Of a DNA stretch of 64,000 bases, positions 14,147-24,282 are shown piece by piece. Under the pieces are notes generated by a model. That model was given only the letters and a program-made list of their open reading frames with translations, was not told the origin of the DNA and searched no databases. The position numbers were made by a program, and so were the translations under genes. Position 1 is the stretch's first letter; each line of letters starts with the position of its first letter. This stretch comes from Psychrosphaera sp. F3M07 (GTDB taxonomy: Bacteria; Pseudomonadota; Gammaproteobacteria; Enterobacterales; Alteromonadaceae): contig NZ_JAHKPJ010000015.1 in NCBI RefSeq assembly GCF_018860345.1, positions 21,403 to 85,402 of the forward strand. The letters run 5' to 3'.

Positions 14147-15118
14147 ATGCCTGAAAATGAAATAAATTATCCAAAAGTGCAACAAGTCGAAATAGATGAA
14201 ACATATGTTGGTCAGCGAATTGATAATTTTTTAATCACCAAATTAAAAGGTGTGCCTAAAAGTGTAATCTATCGAATTCTGCGCAAAGGTGAAGTTCGTG
14301 TTAATAAAGGCAGAATTAAACAAACTTATAAATTGCAGATGAATGACACCGTCAGAATTCCACCTGTGAGAGTGAGTCAGGATACACAACCTGCCATTTC
14401 AGATAAGTTACAAGCGGTACAAGATCTTGAAAAAGCCATTATTTACGAAGACAAAACCTTAATAGTGTTAAACAAACCATCTGGGATCGCCGTGCATGGT
14501 GGTAGTGGTTTAAAGTTTGGTGTGATTGAAGCGTTAAGAGCGTTGCGTCCACGTGAGAAAATGTTGGAGTTAGTTCACCGACTGGATAGAGATACGTCTG
14601 GCATACTGCTAATAGCCAAACGTCGTTCGGTTTTAGTGTCATTACACGAGCAGTTACGTATTAAAACGATGAACAAAGTGTATTGGGCATTAGTAAAAGG
14701 GCAGTGGAGTGCAAGTCAACGTTCTGTGCAAGAGCCATTACTGAAAATTAATACTAAATCTGGTGAGCGACTGGTGGTGGTTAATCGTGAAGAGGGCAAA
14801 AAGTCTTGTACTTTATTTGATGTAATAGAAGAGTTTGATGGCGCGACGTTAATTGAAGCAAGACCACAAACTGGCCGAACACATCAGATACGTGTGCATA
14901 CCGCGTGTAAAGAACATCCTATTGCTTGTGATGATAAATACGGTGACCGAGAATTTGATAAATTAGCAAAAAAAGCAGGTATTAATCGCTTATTTTTGCA
15001 CGCTAAAGAAATCTCATTTTATCATCCCGTTTCGGAAACTACGGTGCACTTTGAAGCGCCACTTGATCCTGTGTTAGAACAAGGGTTAAAAAAACTACCT
15101 AAATTAACGACAGAGTAA
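14147..15118 (+). CDS. rluC: 23S rRNA pseudouridine synthase RluC
   Basis: A 323-residue RluA-family pseudouridine synthase. An S4 RNA-binding domain (about 20-75, QRIDNFLITKLKGVPKSVIYRILRKGEVRVN region) precedes the catalytic domain. The catalytic motif is HRLDRDTSG with Asp147, and RPQTGRTHQIRVH follows. In E. coli RluC modifies U955, U2504 and U2580 of 23S rRNA. Position next to rne supports RluC over RluD. No separate operon partner is seen; the next gene starts 179 bases on. Confidence 0.94.
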   Translation: MPENEINYPKVQQVEIDETYVGQRIDNFLITKLKGVPKSVIYRILRKGEVRVNKGRIKQTYKLQMNDTVRIPPVRVSQDTQPAISDKLQAVQDLEKAIIYEDKTLIVLNKPSGIAVHGGSGLKFGVIEALRALRPREKMLELVHRLDRDTSGILLIAKRRSVLVSLHEQLRIKTMNKVYWALVKGQWSASQRSVQEPLLKINTKSGERLVVVNREEGKKSCTLFDVIEEFDGATLIEARPQTGRTHQIRVHTACKEHPIACDDKYGDREFDKLAKKAGINRLFLHAKEISFYHPVSETTVHFEAPLDPVLEQGLKKLPKLTTE

Positions 15119-15297
15119 GCAATATTAGGTGTAATGGCTTTTGTAAAGCCGTTACGCCGCATACTGATGAAAGTACATGACCTCAACACTTTGTAAAAAA
15201 CACTGTCAAATTCCTGCAACCTATTAGTAACAAAACTGACACAATCTAATGCTACATTGCAGATAAATGTCCTTTTATCTTTATAACGTAGGTTAAT

Positions 15298-17094
15298 GTG
15301 TCGTATACAACCTCTTTGCTAGAAGAAATAACTCGATTAATATTAGATCGCAGTTTAACTATCGTATTTCAGCCTATATTTGATGTGAGCCAAGAAGCTA
15401 TATTAGGTTATGAAGCATTAACTCGCTTACCAGCAGATTCAAGTATTAAAAGCCCCGATCACCTTTTTAGCACAGCAAACCAAGTGGGAATGTTGTCTGA
15501 ATTAGAGTTACATTGTCGTCAACAAGCCATTAACCGTTTTGCTCAGCTTAAGTTAACGGGGTTGTTGTTTTTAAATGTGAGTCCTTGCACTTTATCGCAA
15601 GCCGATCACCCAAAAGGCGAAACATTAAACTTACTCAAATGTGCGGGTATTTCGCCAGATAGAGTAGTGATTGAGATCACCGAACAATTTGAAGCAAACG
15701 ATAATCAAATCCTGAAACAAAGTTTGGAACATTACCGAGAGCTAGGTTTTAAAATTGCGATAGATGATTTAGGCACAGGGCATTCTGGTTTGAAACAGTG
15801 GTCAGAACTAAGACCGGATATAGTTAAAATCGACCGTTATTTTATTAGTGGTTGTCACAAAAACATTGTTAAACGTGAACTACTAAGAACTATCTTTGAA
15901 TTGGGAACCGCAACTGGCGTTTCAATTATTGCTGAGGGTATTGAGCATAATGAAGAGTTTTTATTATTAGAAAAAATGGGTATGCAGTTTGCTCAAGGGT
16001 TTTTACTTTCCAGACCGGCAGAATTCCCAGACACCAAATTACCTGACAGTCTCAGTTTAAGACAGATAGGCCCAAATACTCTGTCTAATGATCATAATGT
16101 GTTTGAGTTAGAAAAATTACTTACCTATAGTCAACCCGTTTCAATCAACGAGATGTGTTCCGAGGTATATCAACTATTTAAAAAGTCACCCAAAATGCAG
16201 TCAATTGCGGTGATTGATAAAGATGAAAAACCGATAGGAGTTATATACCGAGATACATTAGCTGAGATGTTTTCATCAGACTATGGTCACGCTCTGTACG
16301 ACAAAAAACCAATTACCAATTTAATGGAAAATGTCCCTTTTACTGCGGACATATCGGCTTCTATCGATGATGTTAGCAGTTTGGTGACGGACAACACCCA
16401 TTTTGACTTAAGGCCTGAGTTTATCGTTGTTGATAAAGGCAAGTATGTTGGCGTTGCTAGTATTCGTTCTTTGTTAAAAATAATGACAGAACAAAAAATT
16501 CAGCATGCCCAACATGCCAACCCATTAACTATGTTACCGGGCAACATTATTATTGAGCAAAAAATAATGCATTTATTAGCCAATAAGAAAAACTTCTCAA
16601 TGGCCTATTTTGATCTCAACCACTTTAAACCCTTTAACGACTTATACGGTTATGCCGAAGGAGATGTGGTCATTCGTTTAGTAGCAGATGTATTGTCCAA
16701 GGTGTGTAGTGATGCATTTGTAGGCCATGTGGGCGGCGATGATTTTGTGGTGTTGTTCCAGCATTCAGAACCAGAATTTGCGTGCACTAAAGTGTTAGAG
16801 ATATTTGGCCAACGTATTACCAGTATTTTTAAGCCGGAACATTTAAAACAAGGCGGTTATTACGCGGTTAGCCGCAAAGGCAATAAAGAGTGGTTTTCAC
16901 TCATGTCTTTATCTTGTGGCATTATTCATCCAAACGTGAGTATTGTACGCTCTCATTTAGATGTGGCTAATTTAGCTTCTGAAGCGAAAAAAATGGCAAA
17001 GAAAATGGTGGATGGCGAAATATACATTCAACCTAAATTTAATATGGATTTTACCAACGAGTTTGTTGAAAGGTCATTGGTGACCGAATCCTAA
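15298..17094 (+). CDS. EAL-CBS-GGDEF cyclic di-GMP signalling protein
   Basis: A 598-residue soluble protein with no membrane segment. The EAL domain (about 10-245) keeps the phosphodiesterase residues: YEALTR (EAL at 39-41), LNVSP, EITEQ, IDDLGTGHSG, VKIDRYF, AEGIEH and AQGF. A CBS pair follows (about 275-390, MQSIAVIDKDEKPIGVIY), which may bind an adenine nucleotide. The C-terminal GGDEF domain (about 405-580) has GGDDF at 479-483, a functional-type variant, and no obvious RxxD inhibitory site before it. Known chemistry is c-di-GMP hydrolysis, with possible synthesis or GTP binding by the GGDEF part. The start is GTG at 15298; the upstream ribosome binding site is weak. Confidence 0.92.
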   Translation: MSYTTSLLEEITRLILDRSLTIVFQPIFDVSQEAILGYEALTRLPADSSIKSPDHLFSTANQVGMLSELELHCRQQAINRFAQLKLTGLLFLNVSPCTLSQADHPKGETLNLLKCAGISPDRVVIEITEQFEANDNQILKQSLEHYRELGFKIAIDDLGTGHSGLKQWSELRPDIVKIDRYFISGCHKNIVKRELLRTIFELGTATGVSIIAEGIEHNEEFLLLEKMGMQFAQGFLLSRPAEFPDTKLPDSLSLRQIGPNTLSNDHNVFELEKLLTYSQPVSINEMCSEVYQLFKKSPKMQSIAVIDKDEKPIGVIYRDTLAEMFSSDYGHALYDKKPITNLMENVPFTADISASIDDVSSLVTDNTHFDLRPEFIVVDKGKYVGVASIRSLLKIMTEQKIQHAQHANPLTMLPGNIIIEQKIMHLLANKKNFSMAYFDLNHFKPFNDLYGYAEGDVVIRLVADVLSKVCSDAFVGHVGGDDFVVLFQHSEPEFACTKVLEIFGQRITSIFKPEHLKQGGYYAVSRKGNKEWFSLMSLSCGIIHPNVSIVRSHLDVANLASEAKKMAKKMVDGEIYIQPKFNMDFTNEFVERSLVTES

Positions 17095-17115
17095 TGTATT
17101 TACCTATATAATGTA

Positions 17116-17152
17116 GCTGATATTGGAAACAGGTTAATGTGTCAATATCAGC
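17116..17152. terminator. Inverted repeat between convergent genes, possible terminator
   Basis: GCTGATATTG at 17116-17125 pairs perfectly with CAATATCAGC at 17143-17152. There is no T tract on either side, so termination would be weak. It lies between the convergent c-di-GMP gene and yceF. Confidence 0.4.
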
Positions 17153-17212
17153 AGCATTTGTTATTAGTTATATAAAGTATACTGAGGCCACTTATTTATT
17201 TAGCTTTGTGAA

Positions 17213-17827
17213 TTAGCTTTGTGCTTTTGTCACTTGCTGTTGTAAAACAGAAAAGCCAAACTTTTCAAACAGTCCAACCAGTTTTATCAATGGCAATCCA
17301 ACTAAAGTGTTTGGATCATCTCCAACCAACTTTTCAAATAAACAGATACCTAACGCTTCGCTTTTAAAGCTACCAGCGCACTTGTACGGCTTTTCAGCTA
17401 ATAAGTAAGCTTCGATGCTGTCCAAGGTTAGTTGTTTAAAGTAAACCTCAAATGGCTCGACTAAAGCGTGTGTTTCACCGGTTTCACTATTAATAACCGC
17501 TAAACCGGTTAAAAAGGTGACTTTATTACCAGAAAAAGACGAAAGTTGCTTAATTGCATTCTCATGCGTATGTGGTTTGCCTAGTATAGTGTCGTTAAAT
17601 AAAGCAACTTGATCTGAGCCTATAACTAACGCATTATTGTGTTTGTTTGCAACCGCTTGTGCTTTTGCTACTGCCAAACGTTCAACTAACTGATGTGCAG
17701 TTTCATTAGGCAAGGGCGTTTCGTCAACTTCAGGTTTGGCTGTTTGGAAATCTAAATTTAGTTTTTCTAAGATTTGTTTTCTAAATGGAGAGGTGGAACC
17801 GAGAATGATAGTAGGGTTTTTAGTCAT
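17213..17827 (-). CDS. yceF: Maf-family nucleotide pyrophosphatase YceF
   Basis: A 204-residue Maf/HAM1-type house-cleaning pyrophosphatase. The N-terminal GSTSPFRKQIL, VDET, GSDQVALF and the later FTGLAV-like and CAGSFKSEALG stretches are family signatures. YceF removes m7GTP and similar modified nucleotides in E. coli. It is divergent from yceD, exactly as in enterobacteria, which supports YceF over YhdE. Length normal. Confidence 0.93.
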   Translation of the reverse strand: MTKNPTIILGSTSPFRKQILEKLNLDFQTAKPEVDETPLPNETAHQLVERLAVAKAQAVANKHNNALVIGSDQVALFNDTILGKPHTHENAIKQLSSFSGNKVTFLTGLAVINSETGETHALVEPFEVYFKQLTLDSIEAYLLAEKPYKCAGSFKSEALGICLFEKLVGDDPNTLVGLPLIKLVGLFEKFGFSVLQQQVTKAQS

Positions 17828-17913
17828 GAGTCGCTCAAAAAAATAGCAAAATGGTTAATAAATAAATAAAGTCGACTAAGTTTAGCTTTTTTTACATATT
17901 CATACTATTTTCT

Positions 17914-17941
17914 TTTGACTATGTTGCTCAGTAACTATAAT
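17914..17941 (+). promoter_or_regulatory. Sigma70 promoter of the yceD-rpmF-plsX-fab operon
   Basis: TTTGAC (17914-17919) and a perfect TATAAT (17936-17941) are 16 bases apart. The predicted transcript start, near 17948, is only about five bases before the yceD ATG. Confidence 0.65.
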
Positions 17942-17952
17942 ATGCGCGCCCT

Positions 17953-18486
17953 ATGCAAAAGTTGAAAATTCCAATCTCGATCAACCCAGCGAATGCTGCG
18001 TTAAAACGAATGACCATTGACGGTATTATCGTTAAAGGTGATCTGTCGCGTTTAGCTGAAGTGGCTGATGTGTTAGATGAATATCTGGACGTTACTTTTG
18101 AATGTGGTATTGATCCACAGAATTTAGTATTTGTTCAAGGCTCTACGTCAGTCAATCTTGAATTGAGCTGTCAGCGTTGCGGTGGTGGTATAAAAACAAA
18201 TGTTTCGGCAGAATTTTTATATACTCCTGTACGTCGAGCTGCGAAAGAGAGCGAAGAGCCGATACCGGATGCATATGAAGAAATCGAATTAAATGAAGAG
18301 GGTGAAATTAACCTGATTCAATTAGTCGAAGACGAATTAATGCTGGCGTTGCCAATTGTAGCAATGCATGAACCAGAAGACTGTTCTATTACTGAAGAGG
18401 ACATGACTTTTGGGGAGTTAGCGCCAGAAGCAATGGATGAAGAAAAATCTAATCCATTTGATATATTGAAAAAATTAAAGAAATAA
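17953..18486 (+). CDS. yceD: YceD, 23S rRNA accumulation protein (DUF177)
   Basis: A 177-residue DUF177 protein. The N-terminus MQKLKIPISINP and the CQRCG motif match the E. coli protein, as do the later DAYEEIELNEEGEINLIQLVEDE and the NPFDILKKL end. In E. coli it affects 23S rRNA levels. It is co-transcribed with rpmF, which starts 21 bases downstream. No ribosome binding site is visible before the ATG, and the promoter lies so close that the message may be nearly leaderless. Confidence 0.92.
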   Translation: MQKLKIPISINPANAALKRMTIDGIIVKGDLSRLAEVADVLDEYLDVTFECGIDPQNLVFVQGSTSVNLELSCQRCGGGIKTNVSAEFLYTPVRRAAKESEEPIPDAYEEIELNEEGEINLIQLVEDELMLALPIVAMHEPEDCSITEEDMTFGELAPEAMDEEKSNPFDILKKLKK

Positions 18487-18507
18487 TTAAAGAACTAGGA
18501 GACGGCA

Positions 18508-18672
18508 ATGGCAGTTCAAAAAAGTAAGAAATCCCGTGCTAGACGTGGCATGCGTCGCTCACATGATGCATTAACTACAGAGCATTTATCTGTAGATCAA
18601 ACGACTGGTGAAACTCACCGTCGTCATCATATGACAGCAGACGGCTACTACAAAGGTCGTAAAATAATATAA
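18508..18672 (+). CDS. rpmF: 50S ribosomal protein L32
   Basis: A 54-residue basic protein [20 protein letters not shown]..., ending GYYKGRKII. The N-terminus is diagnostic of L32. TAGGAGAC gives the ribosome binding site. Its place between yceD and plsX is the conserved bacterial order. The gene is too short for many ORF cut-offs and is easily missed. It lacks the zinc-binding cysteines of some L32 forms, as in other gammaproteobacteria. Confidence 0.97.
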   Translation: MAVQKSKKSRARRGMRRSHDALTTEHLSVDQTTGETHRRHHMTADGYYKGRKII

Positions 18673-18694
18673 AGTAAGTTAAGGCTGCTTTATT

Positions 18695-19723
18695 ATGCGT
18701 GATATCAGAATCGCGCTAGATATGATGGGGGGCGATTATGGCCCCCGATCTACTATTCCTGCAGCGATCAGAGCTGTAGATAAATATCCCAATTTACACC
18801 TGTTCCTTTGTGGTCACTCACAGAGTATTCACACCTTTCTGAATAAACATAATGCACTTGCACATCCAAGATTAACCATTGTCCATGCTGAACAAGTGGT
18901 CAATCAAGATGAACGTCCTGATCTTGCATTACGTCGTAAACCTCAATCATCCATGCGTAAAGCCCTTGAACTTGTTGAACAAGAACAAGCAGATGCTTGT
19001 GTTTCCTCTGGAAATACCGGTGCTTTATTAGCAATAGCTCGTTATGTTTTAAAAACATTACCTGGTATAAAAAGACCCGCATTAATTAGCGCACTCCCTA
19101 CCTATGAAAACGAAAAAGTATTTTTGTTAGATTTAGGTGCCAATATTCATCAATGCTCCGACACCTTATTTCAATTTGCCGTTATGGGATCTGTAATGGC
19201 TACCGAAGTTGAACAAATTGAGTCACCTCGTGTTGCTCTGTTAAATGTTGGCTCTGAAGATATAAAAGGCAGTGCACACTTAAAAGAAGCAGCACTAAAA
19301 CTAACCAACTGCAAAGAAATTAATTATGTAGGTTTTGCAGAAGGGAATGAAATATTCTCTGGCAAAGCAGACGTCATCGTTTGTGATGGATTTGTTGGCA
19401 ATGTGGCTTTAAAGACCATCGAAGGGGTAGCTAAGCTTATTCTGTCGAAAATTAAAGCACTTAGTGAAAGGTCTTTTTTAAGCAAAATCCTAGCAGGAAT
19501 ACTGCTTCCAGGGATAAAAAAGCTATTTTCTAAAATGAACCCCGACCAGTATAACGGTGCGAGTCTGGTAGGATTGCGCGGAATTGTGGTCAAAAGCCAT
19601 GGAAACGCCTCTTCCCAAGCATTTTTTAGTGCTATAAAAGAGGCGGTTAAAGAGGCGCAACGTCAAGTTCCCCATAAGATAAAAGATAAGGTGGAACAAG
19701 TTCTCAGTGATGAGAAAAAATAA
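18695..19723 (+). CDS. plsX: Phosphate acyltransferase PlsX
   Basis: A 342-residue enzyme that makes acyl-phosphate from acyl-ACP for phosphatidic acid synthesis. The family start RIALDMMGGDYGP and the motifs SSGNTGALLA, LLDLGAN and VCDGFVGNVALKT are present. It is a cytosolic or peripheral membrane protein. The gene lies 22 bases after rpmF and 29 before fabH, in one operon. Confidence 0.97.
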   Translation: MRDIRIALDMMGGDYGPRSTIPAAIRAVDKYPNLHLFLCGHSQSIHTFLNKHNALAHPRLTIVHAEQVVNQDERPDLALRRKPQSSMRKALELVEQEQADACVSSGNTGALLAIARYVLKTLPGIKRPALISALPTYENEKVFLLDLGANIHQCSDTLFQFAVMGSVMATEVEQIESPRVALLNVGSEDIKGSAHLKEAALKLTNCKEINYVGFAEGNEIFSGKADVIVCDGFVGNVALKTIEGVAKLILSKIKALSERSFLSKILAGILLPGIKKLFSKMNPDQYNGASLVGLRGIVVKSHGNASSQAFFSAIKEAVKEAQRQVPHKIKDKVEQVLSDEKK

Positions 19724-19752
19724 GAATAGTCTAAAAGACGCAGAGAGGGTGC

Positions 19753-20715
19753 ATGTATTCAAGAATAGTAGGAACCGGTAGTTATTTTCCTAAACAAGTT
19801 CGTACCAATAAAGATCTAGAAAAGATGGTTGATACCAACGACGAATGGATCCAAGAACGTACGGGCATGAAAGAGCGTCGCATTCTCGGTAAAGATGAGT
19901 CCGTTGCAACTATGTCAGTAGAAGCCGCTAAAAAAGCCATTGAAGCTGCTGGAATAGACCCAAGCGAAATCGATTTTGTCATAGTTGGCACAACAAGCCA
20001 TTCACGTGCATTGCCAAGTGCAGCATGTGAAGTACAACGTGATCTAGGTTTAACATCAGGCGTACCAGCTATGGATGTTGCTGCAGCTTGTTCAGGCTTT
20101 TGTTATGCGTTAAGTATTGCTGATACTTATATACAAGCAGGCAAAGCTAAAAAAGCGTTAGTTATAGGCGCTGACTGTTTAAGTCAAATGATGAGCCCTG
20201 ACGATCGTTCAATGGTGATTTTATTTGGCGATGCTGCTGGCGCAGTCATCTTAGAAGCGTCGGAAGAACCTGGCGTATTATCTACCCATATCCACTCAGA
20301 TGGTAATTACACTGAATTGTTACAAGTCGGCATGCCTGTGCGTGGCGATGAAGCTTCGGTACATAATGCGTGGGGAACAATGGAAGGTAACAAAGTATTT
20401 AAAGTTGCCGTAACTAAATTATCCCAAGTTGCAGATGAAACATTACTTGCCAATAACATTGAAAAATCAGATATTGATTGGCTAGTGCCACATCAAGCTA
20501 ATTTACGAATCATTTCAGCGGTTGCTAAAAAACTAGATATGTCGATGGACCAAGTGGTGATTAACCTCGATAAATTTGGTAACACATCTGCAGCTACTGT
20601 ACCAACCGCTTTGGATGAAGCCATCCGTGATGGTCGAATTCAACGTGGTCAAAACATATTATTAAATGCATTTGGCGGTGGTTTCACTTGGTCGTCTGCA
20701 TTAATTAAATATTAA
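19753..20715 (+). CDS. fabH: Beta-ketoacyl-ACP synthase III FabH
   Basis: A 320-residue condensing enzyme that starts fatty-acid synthesis from acetyl-CoA and malonyl-ACP. The catalytic triad is visible: Cys113 in AAACSGF, His in VPHQANLRI, and Asn in FGNTSAA. Length and start ([13 protein letters not shown]) are standard. Confidence 0.97.
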   Translation: MYSRIVGTGSYFPKQVRTNKDLEKMVDTNDEWIQERTGMKERRILGKDESVATMSVEAAKKAIEAAGIDPSEIDFVIVGTTSHSRALPSAACEVQRDLGLTSGVPAMDVAAACSGFCYALSIADTYIQAGKAKKALVIGADCLSQMMSPDDRSMVILFGDAAGAVILEASEEPGVLSTHIHSDGNYTELLQVGMPVRGDEASVHNAWGTMEGNKVFKVAVTKLSQVADETLLANNIEKSDIDWLVPHQANLRIISAVAKKLDMSMDQVVINLDKFGNTSAATVPTALDEAIRDGRIQRGQNILLNAFGGGFTWSSALIKY

Positions 20716-20740
20716 TAAATTTTCTATAGAGTAATAAATA

Positions 20741-21661
20741 ATGACTAAAGCAATTGTTTTCCCTGGTCAGGGTTCTCAAGCCGTTGGCATGTTAGCTGAC
20801 CTTTACGAAAACCATCAAGTAGTTAAAGATACTTTCGCTGAAGCAAGCGATGCACTGGGTTATGACTTATGGGCACTAGTGAGCGAAGATGCAGAAGGTA
20901 AATTAAATAAGACTGAGTTTACCCAACCGGCATTATTAACAAGTTCGGTCGCGGTTTGGCGTGCATATTTAGATAATGGCGGTGAAAAACCAACATTTTT
21001 AGCCGGACACAGTTTAGGTGAATACTCAGCATTAGTATGTGCCAATGTTATCTCGTTAGCCGATGGTGTTAAGTTAGTTGAAAAGCGTGGTCAATACATG
21101 CAACAAGCCGTTCCTGCTGGAACCGGTGCCATGGCTGCCATTATTGGGTTAGCGGACGACTTAATTGCCAAAGCATGTGAAGACGCAGCACAAGGGCAAG
21201 TTGTTTCATCTGTTAACTTTAATTCTCCAGGCCAAGTGGTTATTGCGGGTAATAAAGAAGCAGTAGAACGCGCAATGGAATTATGTAAAGAAGCGGGAGC
21301 TAAACGAGCACTTCCTTTACCAGTATCTGTGCCTTCTCATTGTGCTTTAATGAAACCAGCAGCTGAACAGTTAGCTAAAGACTTAGAAGAATTAGTATTT
21401 AATAAACCAGAAATTGCGGTTGTTAATAATGTTGACGTGACGGCTGAGCAATCGCCTGAAGCAATAAAACAAGCTTTAATTAAACAGCTTTATAGTCCAG
21501 TTCGTTGGACCGAAACTATTCAGCACTTTGCGGTTGAAGGTATTACAGAATGTTATGAGTTTGGCCCAGGTAAAGTGTTATCTGGTTTATCAAAACGCAT
21601 AGACAAAACAGTGAGTTGTGTTTCTATTGGCGATAGCGCTGCGTTAGAAGCAATACTTTAA
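20741..21661 (+). CDS. fabD: Malonyl-CoA:ACP transacylase FabD
   Basis: A 306-residue acyltransferase loading malonate onto ACP. The FPGQGSQAVGM start motif and the nucleophile Ser91 in GHSLGE are present. SVPSHCALM holds the catalytic His. It sits 25 bases after fabH. Confidence 0.97.
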   Translation: MTKAIVFPGQGSQAVGMLADLYENHQVVKDTFAEASDALGYDLWALVSEDAEGKLNKTEFTQPALLTSSVAVWRAYLDNGGEKPTFLAGHSLGEYSALVCANVISLADGVKLVEKRGQYMQQAVPAGTGAMAAIIGLADDLIAKACEDAAQGQVVSSVNFNSPGQVVIAGNKEAVERAMELCKEAGAKRALPLPVSVPSHCALMKPAAEQLAKDLEELVFNKPEIAVVNNVDVTAEQSPEAIKQALIKQLYSPVRWTETIQHFAVEGITECYEFGPGKVLSGLSKRIDKTVSCVSIGDSAALEAIL

Positions 21662-21686
21662 AAATAGTTAAATTATAGGAATGACA

Positions 21687-22430
21687 ATGTCTTTATTTAG
21701 TTTAGAGGGTAAAGTTGTTTTAGTTACTGGAGCCTCTAGAGGAATTGGTAAAGCGGTTGCTGAAAAATTAGTTGGTATGGGTGCTAAAGTTGCTGGTACA
21801 GCAACATCAGACAATGGTGCTGAAAACATATCTGCTTATTTAGGTGAAAATGGTAAAGGTTATGCACTGAACGTAACTAACCCAGATTCAATTACCGAAG
21901 TTTTAGCCGCGATTAAAGCGGATCTTGGTGATATCGATATTTTAGTAAATAATGCTGGTATAACTCGTGATAACTTAATGATGCGTATGAAAGACGACGA
22001 GTGGAATGACATTATTGACACTAACTTAACGTCTATCTTCCGTTTGAGTAAAGCCGTGTTAAGACCTATGATGAAAAAGCGCCATGGCCGTATTATAAAC
22101 ATAGGTTCTGTAGTAGGGACTATGGGTAATGGCGGACAAGCAAATTATGCTGCAGCGAAAGCCGGTGTTATAGGTTTTTCTAAATCACTTGCAAGAGAAG
22201 TTGCATCTCGTGGTATTACCGTTAATGTAGTAGCGCCAGGATTTATTGATACAGATATGACAAAAGCATTGGACGATGGCCAACGTAAAGCGATAGCAGA
22301 TCAAGTTCCTGCTAATCGTTTAGGTGACCCAGATGAAATTGCATCTACTGTGGTATTTCTAGCAAGTAACGAAGCTGCGTACATTACAGGTGAAACGATT
22401 CACGTAAATGGCGGCATGTATATGGTATAA
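21687..22430 (+). CDS. fabG: 3-oxoacyl-ACP reductase FabG
   Basis: A 247-residue short-chain dehydrogenase that reduces 3-oxoacyl-ACP with NADPH. The nucleotide-binding TGASRGIG, the NNAG motif, IGSVVG with the catalytic Ser and YAAAKAG with the Tyr/Lys pair are all present. Two ATGs compete. AGGA touches the first, at 21681, but is six bases from the second, at 21687, so the second is chosen. Confidence 0.96.
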   Translation: MSLFSLEGKVVLVTGASRGIGKAVAEKLVGMGAKVAGTATSDNGAENISAYLGENGKGYALNVTNPDSITEVLAAIKADLGDIDILVNNAGITRDNLMMRMKDDEWNDIIDTNLTSIFRLSKAVLRPMMKKRHGRIINIGSVVGTMGNGGQANYAAAKAGVIGFSKSLAREVASRGITVNVVAPGFIDTDMTKALDDGQRKAIADQVPANRLGDPDEIASTVVFLASNEAAYITGETIHVNGGMYMV

Positions 22431-22593
22431 CCGTCGAAATCACATTGATTTTGATGGAAAAGTGGTCGAATTTGCTTTGTGAGGTTCGACCACAGATATA
22501 ATGAAAATTATTACTTGAATACGTCGGACGCAATAATTAAACTAGGCGCATTCAAAATTTGAAATTTATCTTTTTATTGATAAGGAAAATAAG

Positions 22594-22827
22594 ATGAGCA
22601 TTGAAGATCGCGTAACTAAGATCGTAATAGAACAACTAGGTGTTAAAGAAGAAGAAGTAAAATCAGAAGCATCTTTTGTTGATGATCTAGGCGCTGATTC
22701 TCTAGACACTGTTGAATTAGTAATGGCTCTTGAAGAAGAGTTCGATACAGAAATTCCAGATGATGAAGCAGAAAAAATTACAACTGTTCAATCAGCTGTT
22801 GATTACATCAAAGCACACGCAGAATAA
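22594..22827 (+). CDS. acpP: Acyl carrier protein
   Basis: A 77-residue acidic carrier. The phosphopantetheine attachment Ser36 lies in [15 protein letters not shown]. The 163-base gap after fabG likely carries a separate strong promoter, since acpP is usually made in excess. A strong terminator follows within 20 bases. Confidence 0.98.
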   Translation: MSIEDRVTKIVIEQLGVKEEEVKSEASFVDDLGADSLDTVELVMALEEEFDTEIPDDEAEKITTVQSAVDYIKAHAE

Positions 22828-22843
22828 TTTTATAATTGTTCTA

Positions 22844-22870
22844 AAAAGGCAGCTTTGGCTGCCTTTTTTT
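22844..22870 (+). terminator. Rho-independent terminator after acpP
   Basis: GGCAGC and GCTGCC arms around TTTG, flanked by AAAA and followed by eight Ts. It probably lets acpP be expressed well above fabF. Confidence 0.88.
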
Positions 22871-22925
22871 TCATCTTGTATTTGCTTAATTAAACTGATC
22901 TTAGATAGTCGTTTAGGAGAGAATT

Positions 22926-24164
22926 GTGTCAAAGCGTAGAGTAGTTGTTACTGGTATGGGGATGTTATCTCCGCTGGGGAATAATGTAGAGTCATCGTGG
23001 GCAAATTTGTTGGAAGGTAAAAGTGGTGTAGATCTTATTACCCATTTTGATACAACAAACTTCGGTACCAAATTTGCGGCAATGGTTAAAGATTTAGATA
23101 CTGCAGATTATATTGAACGTAAAGAAGCCAAAAAAATGGATCTGTTCATTCAATACGGGATCATTGCTGCTATCCAAGCTATTAGAGATTCAGGCATTGA
23201 AATTACAGAAGAAAATGCTTATAGAATCGGTGTTGCTATTGGTTCTGGTATTGGTGGTTTAGGTTTAATCGAAGAAAACCACACTAAGTTAATGAATTCT
23301 GGCCCTCGAAAGTTATCACCATTTTTTGTTCCTTCTACCATTATCAATATGATCTCTGGTCACCTTTCTATCATGTATGGTTTAAAAGGCCCTAATATCT
23401 CTATCACAACAGCTTGTACTACTGGTGTTCATAATATTGGACAAGCAGCACGAATGATTGCTTATGGTGATGCAGATGTAATGGTTGCCGGAGGTGCTGA
23501 AAAAGCATCAACGCAACTTGGTATTGGTGGTTTTGGCGCTGCACGTGCCTTATCTTCAAGAAATGACGATCCACAAGCGGCAAGCCGACCATGGGATAAA
23601 GACCGTGATGGGTTTGTGTTAGGTGATGGTGCTGGTGTTATGGTTGTTGAAGATTATGAACATGCAAAAGCTCGTGGTGCTAAAATTTATGCTGAGATCG
23701 TTGGTTTTGGCATGAGTGGTGATGCTTATCACATGACGTCACCGCCAGCCGATGGTGACGGTGCTGCACGTTCAATGTTAAATGCAATTAACGATGCACA
23801 AATTAATCCTGAGCAAATTGGTTATATCAATGCCCATGGAACATCTACCCCAACTGGCGATAAAGCTGAAACGGCCGCGGTAAAACGTGTGTTTGGCCAT
23901 CACGCTGGTAAAGTCATGGTTTCGTCTTCTAAGTCAATGATAGGCCACTTATTAGGTGCTGCTGGGTCAGTTGAATCTATCATTACGGCTATGAGCTTGG
24001 TGGATCAAAAAGTATCTCCAACCATTAACTTAGATAATCCAGATGAAGGCTGTGATTTAGATTACGTACCGCATGTTGCTCGTGATGTTCAATTAGAATA
24101 TGCACTGTGTAATTCATTTGGATTTGGTGGCACTAACGGCACATTACTGTTCAAAAAGATGTAG
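22926..24164 (+). CDS. fabF: Beta-ketoacyl-ACP synthase II FabF
   Basis: A 412-residue elongating condensing enzyme. The Cys-His-His triad is visible: Cys164 in [10 protein letters not shown], His in [11 protein letters not shown] and His in [11 protein letters not shown]. The start is GTG with TAGGAGAG seven bases upstream. FabF controls the temperature-dependent lengthening of C16:1 to C18:1. Confidence 0.97.
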   Translation: MSKRRVVVTGMGMLSPLGNNVESSWANLLEGKSGVDLITHFDTTNFGTKFAAMVKDLDTADYIERKEAKKMDLFIQYGIIAAIQAIRDSGIEITEENAYRIGVAIGSGIGGLGLIEENHTKLMNSGPRKLSPFFVPSTIINMISGHLSIMYGLKGPNISITTACTTGVHNIGQAARMIAYGDADVMVAGGAEKASTQLGIGGFGAARALSSRNDDPQAASRPWDKDRDGFVLGDGAGVMVVEDYEHAKARGAKIYAEIVGFGMSGDAYHMTSPPADGDGAARSMLNAINDAQINPEQIGYINAHGTSTPTGDKAETAAVKRVFGHHAGKVMVSSSKSMIGHLLGAAGSVESIITAMSLVDQKVSPTINLDNPDEGCDLDYVPHVARDVQLEYALCNSFGFGGTNGTLLFKKM

Positions 24165-24244
24165 CTATTAGTAAAATCTGAAATTAAAAACGCTAATTAA
24201 ATGAATTATTAAGATGATAATTAGCGCCTAATTTGATACAAAAG

Positions 24245-24271
24245 CCTAACAAAACTGTTAGGTTTTTTTTT
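24245..24271 (+). terminator. Rho-independent terminator just before pabC
   Basis: CCTAACA (24245-24251) pairs with TGTTAGG (24256-24262), followed by nine Ts. The T tract ends 12 bases before the pabC ATG, so it would limit read-through from fabF into pabC. Confidence 0.8.
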
Positions 24272-24282
24272 ATGGGTTTTAT

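Noticed and set aside
22730..22939. ORF of 69 codons overlapping the end of acpP
   Set aside because: Out of frame with acpP, crosses the acpP terminator and has no recognisable content.
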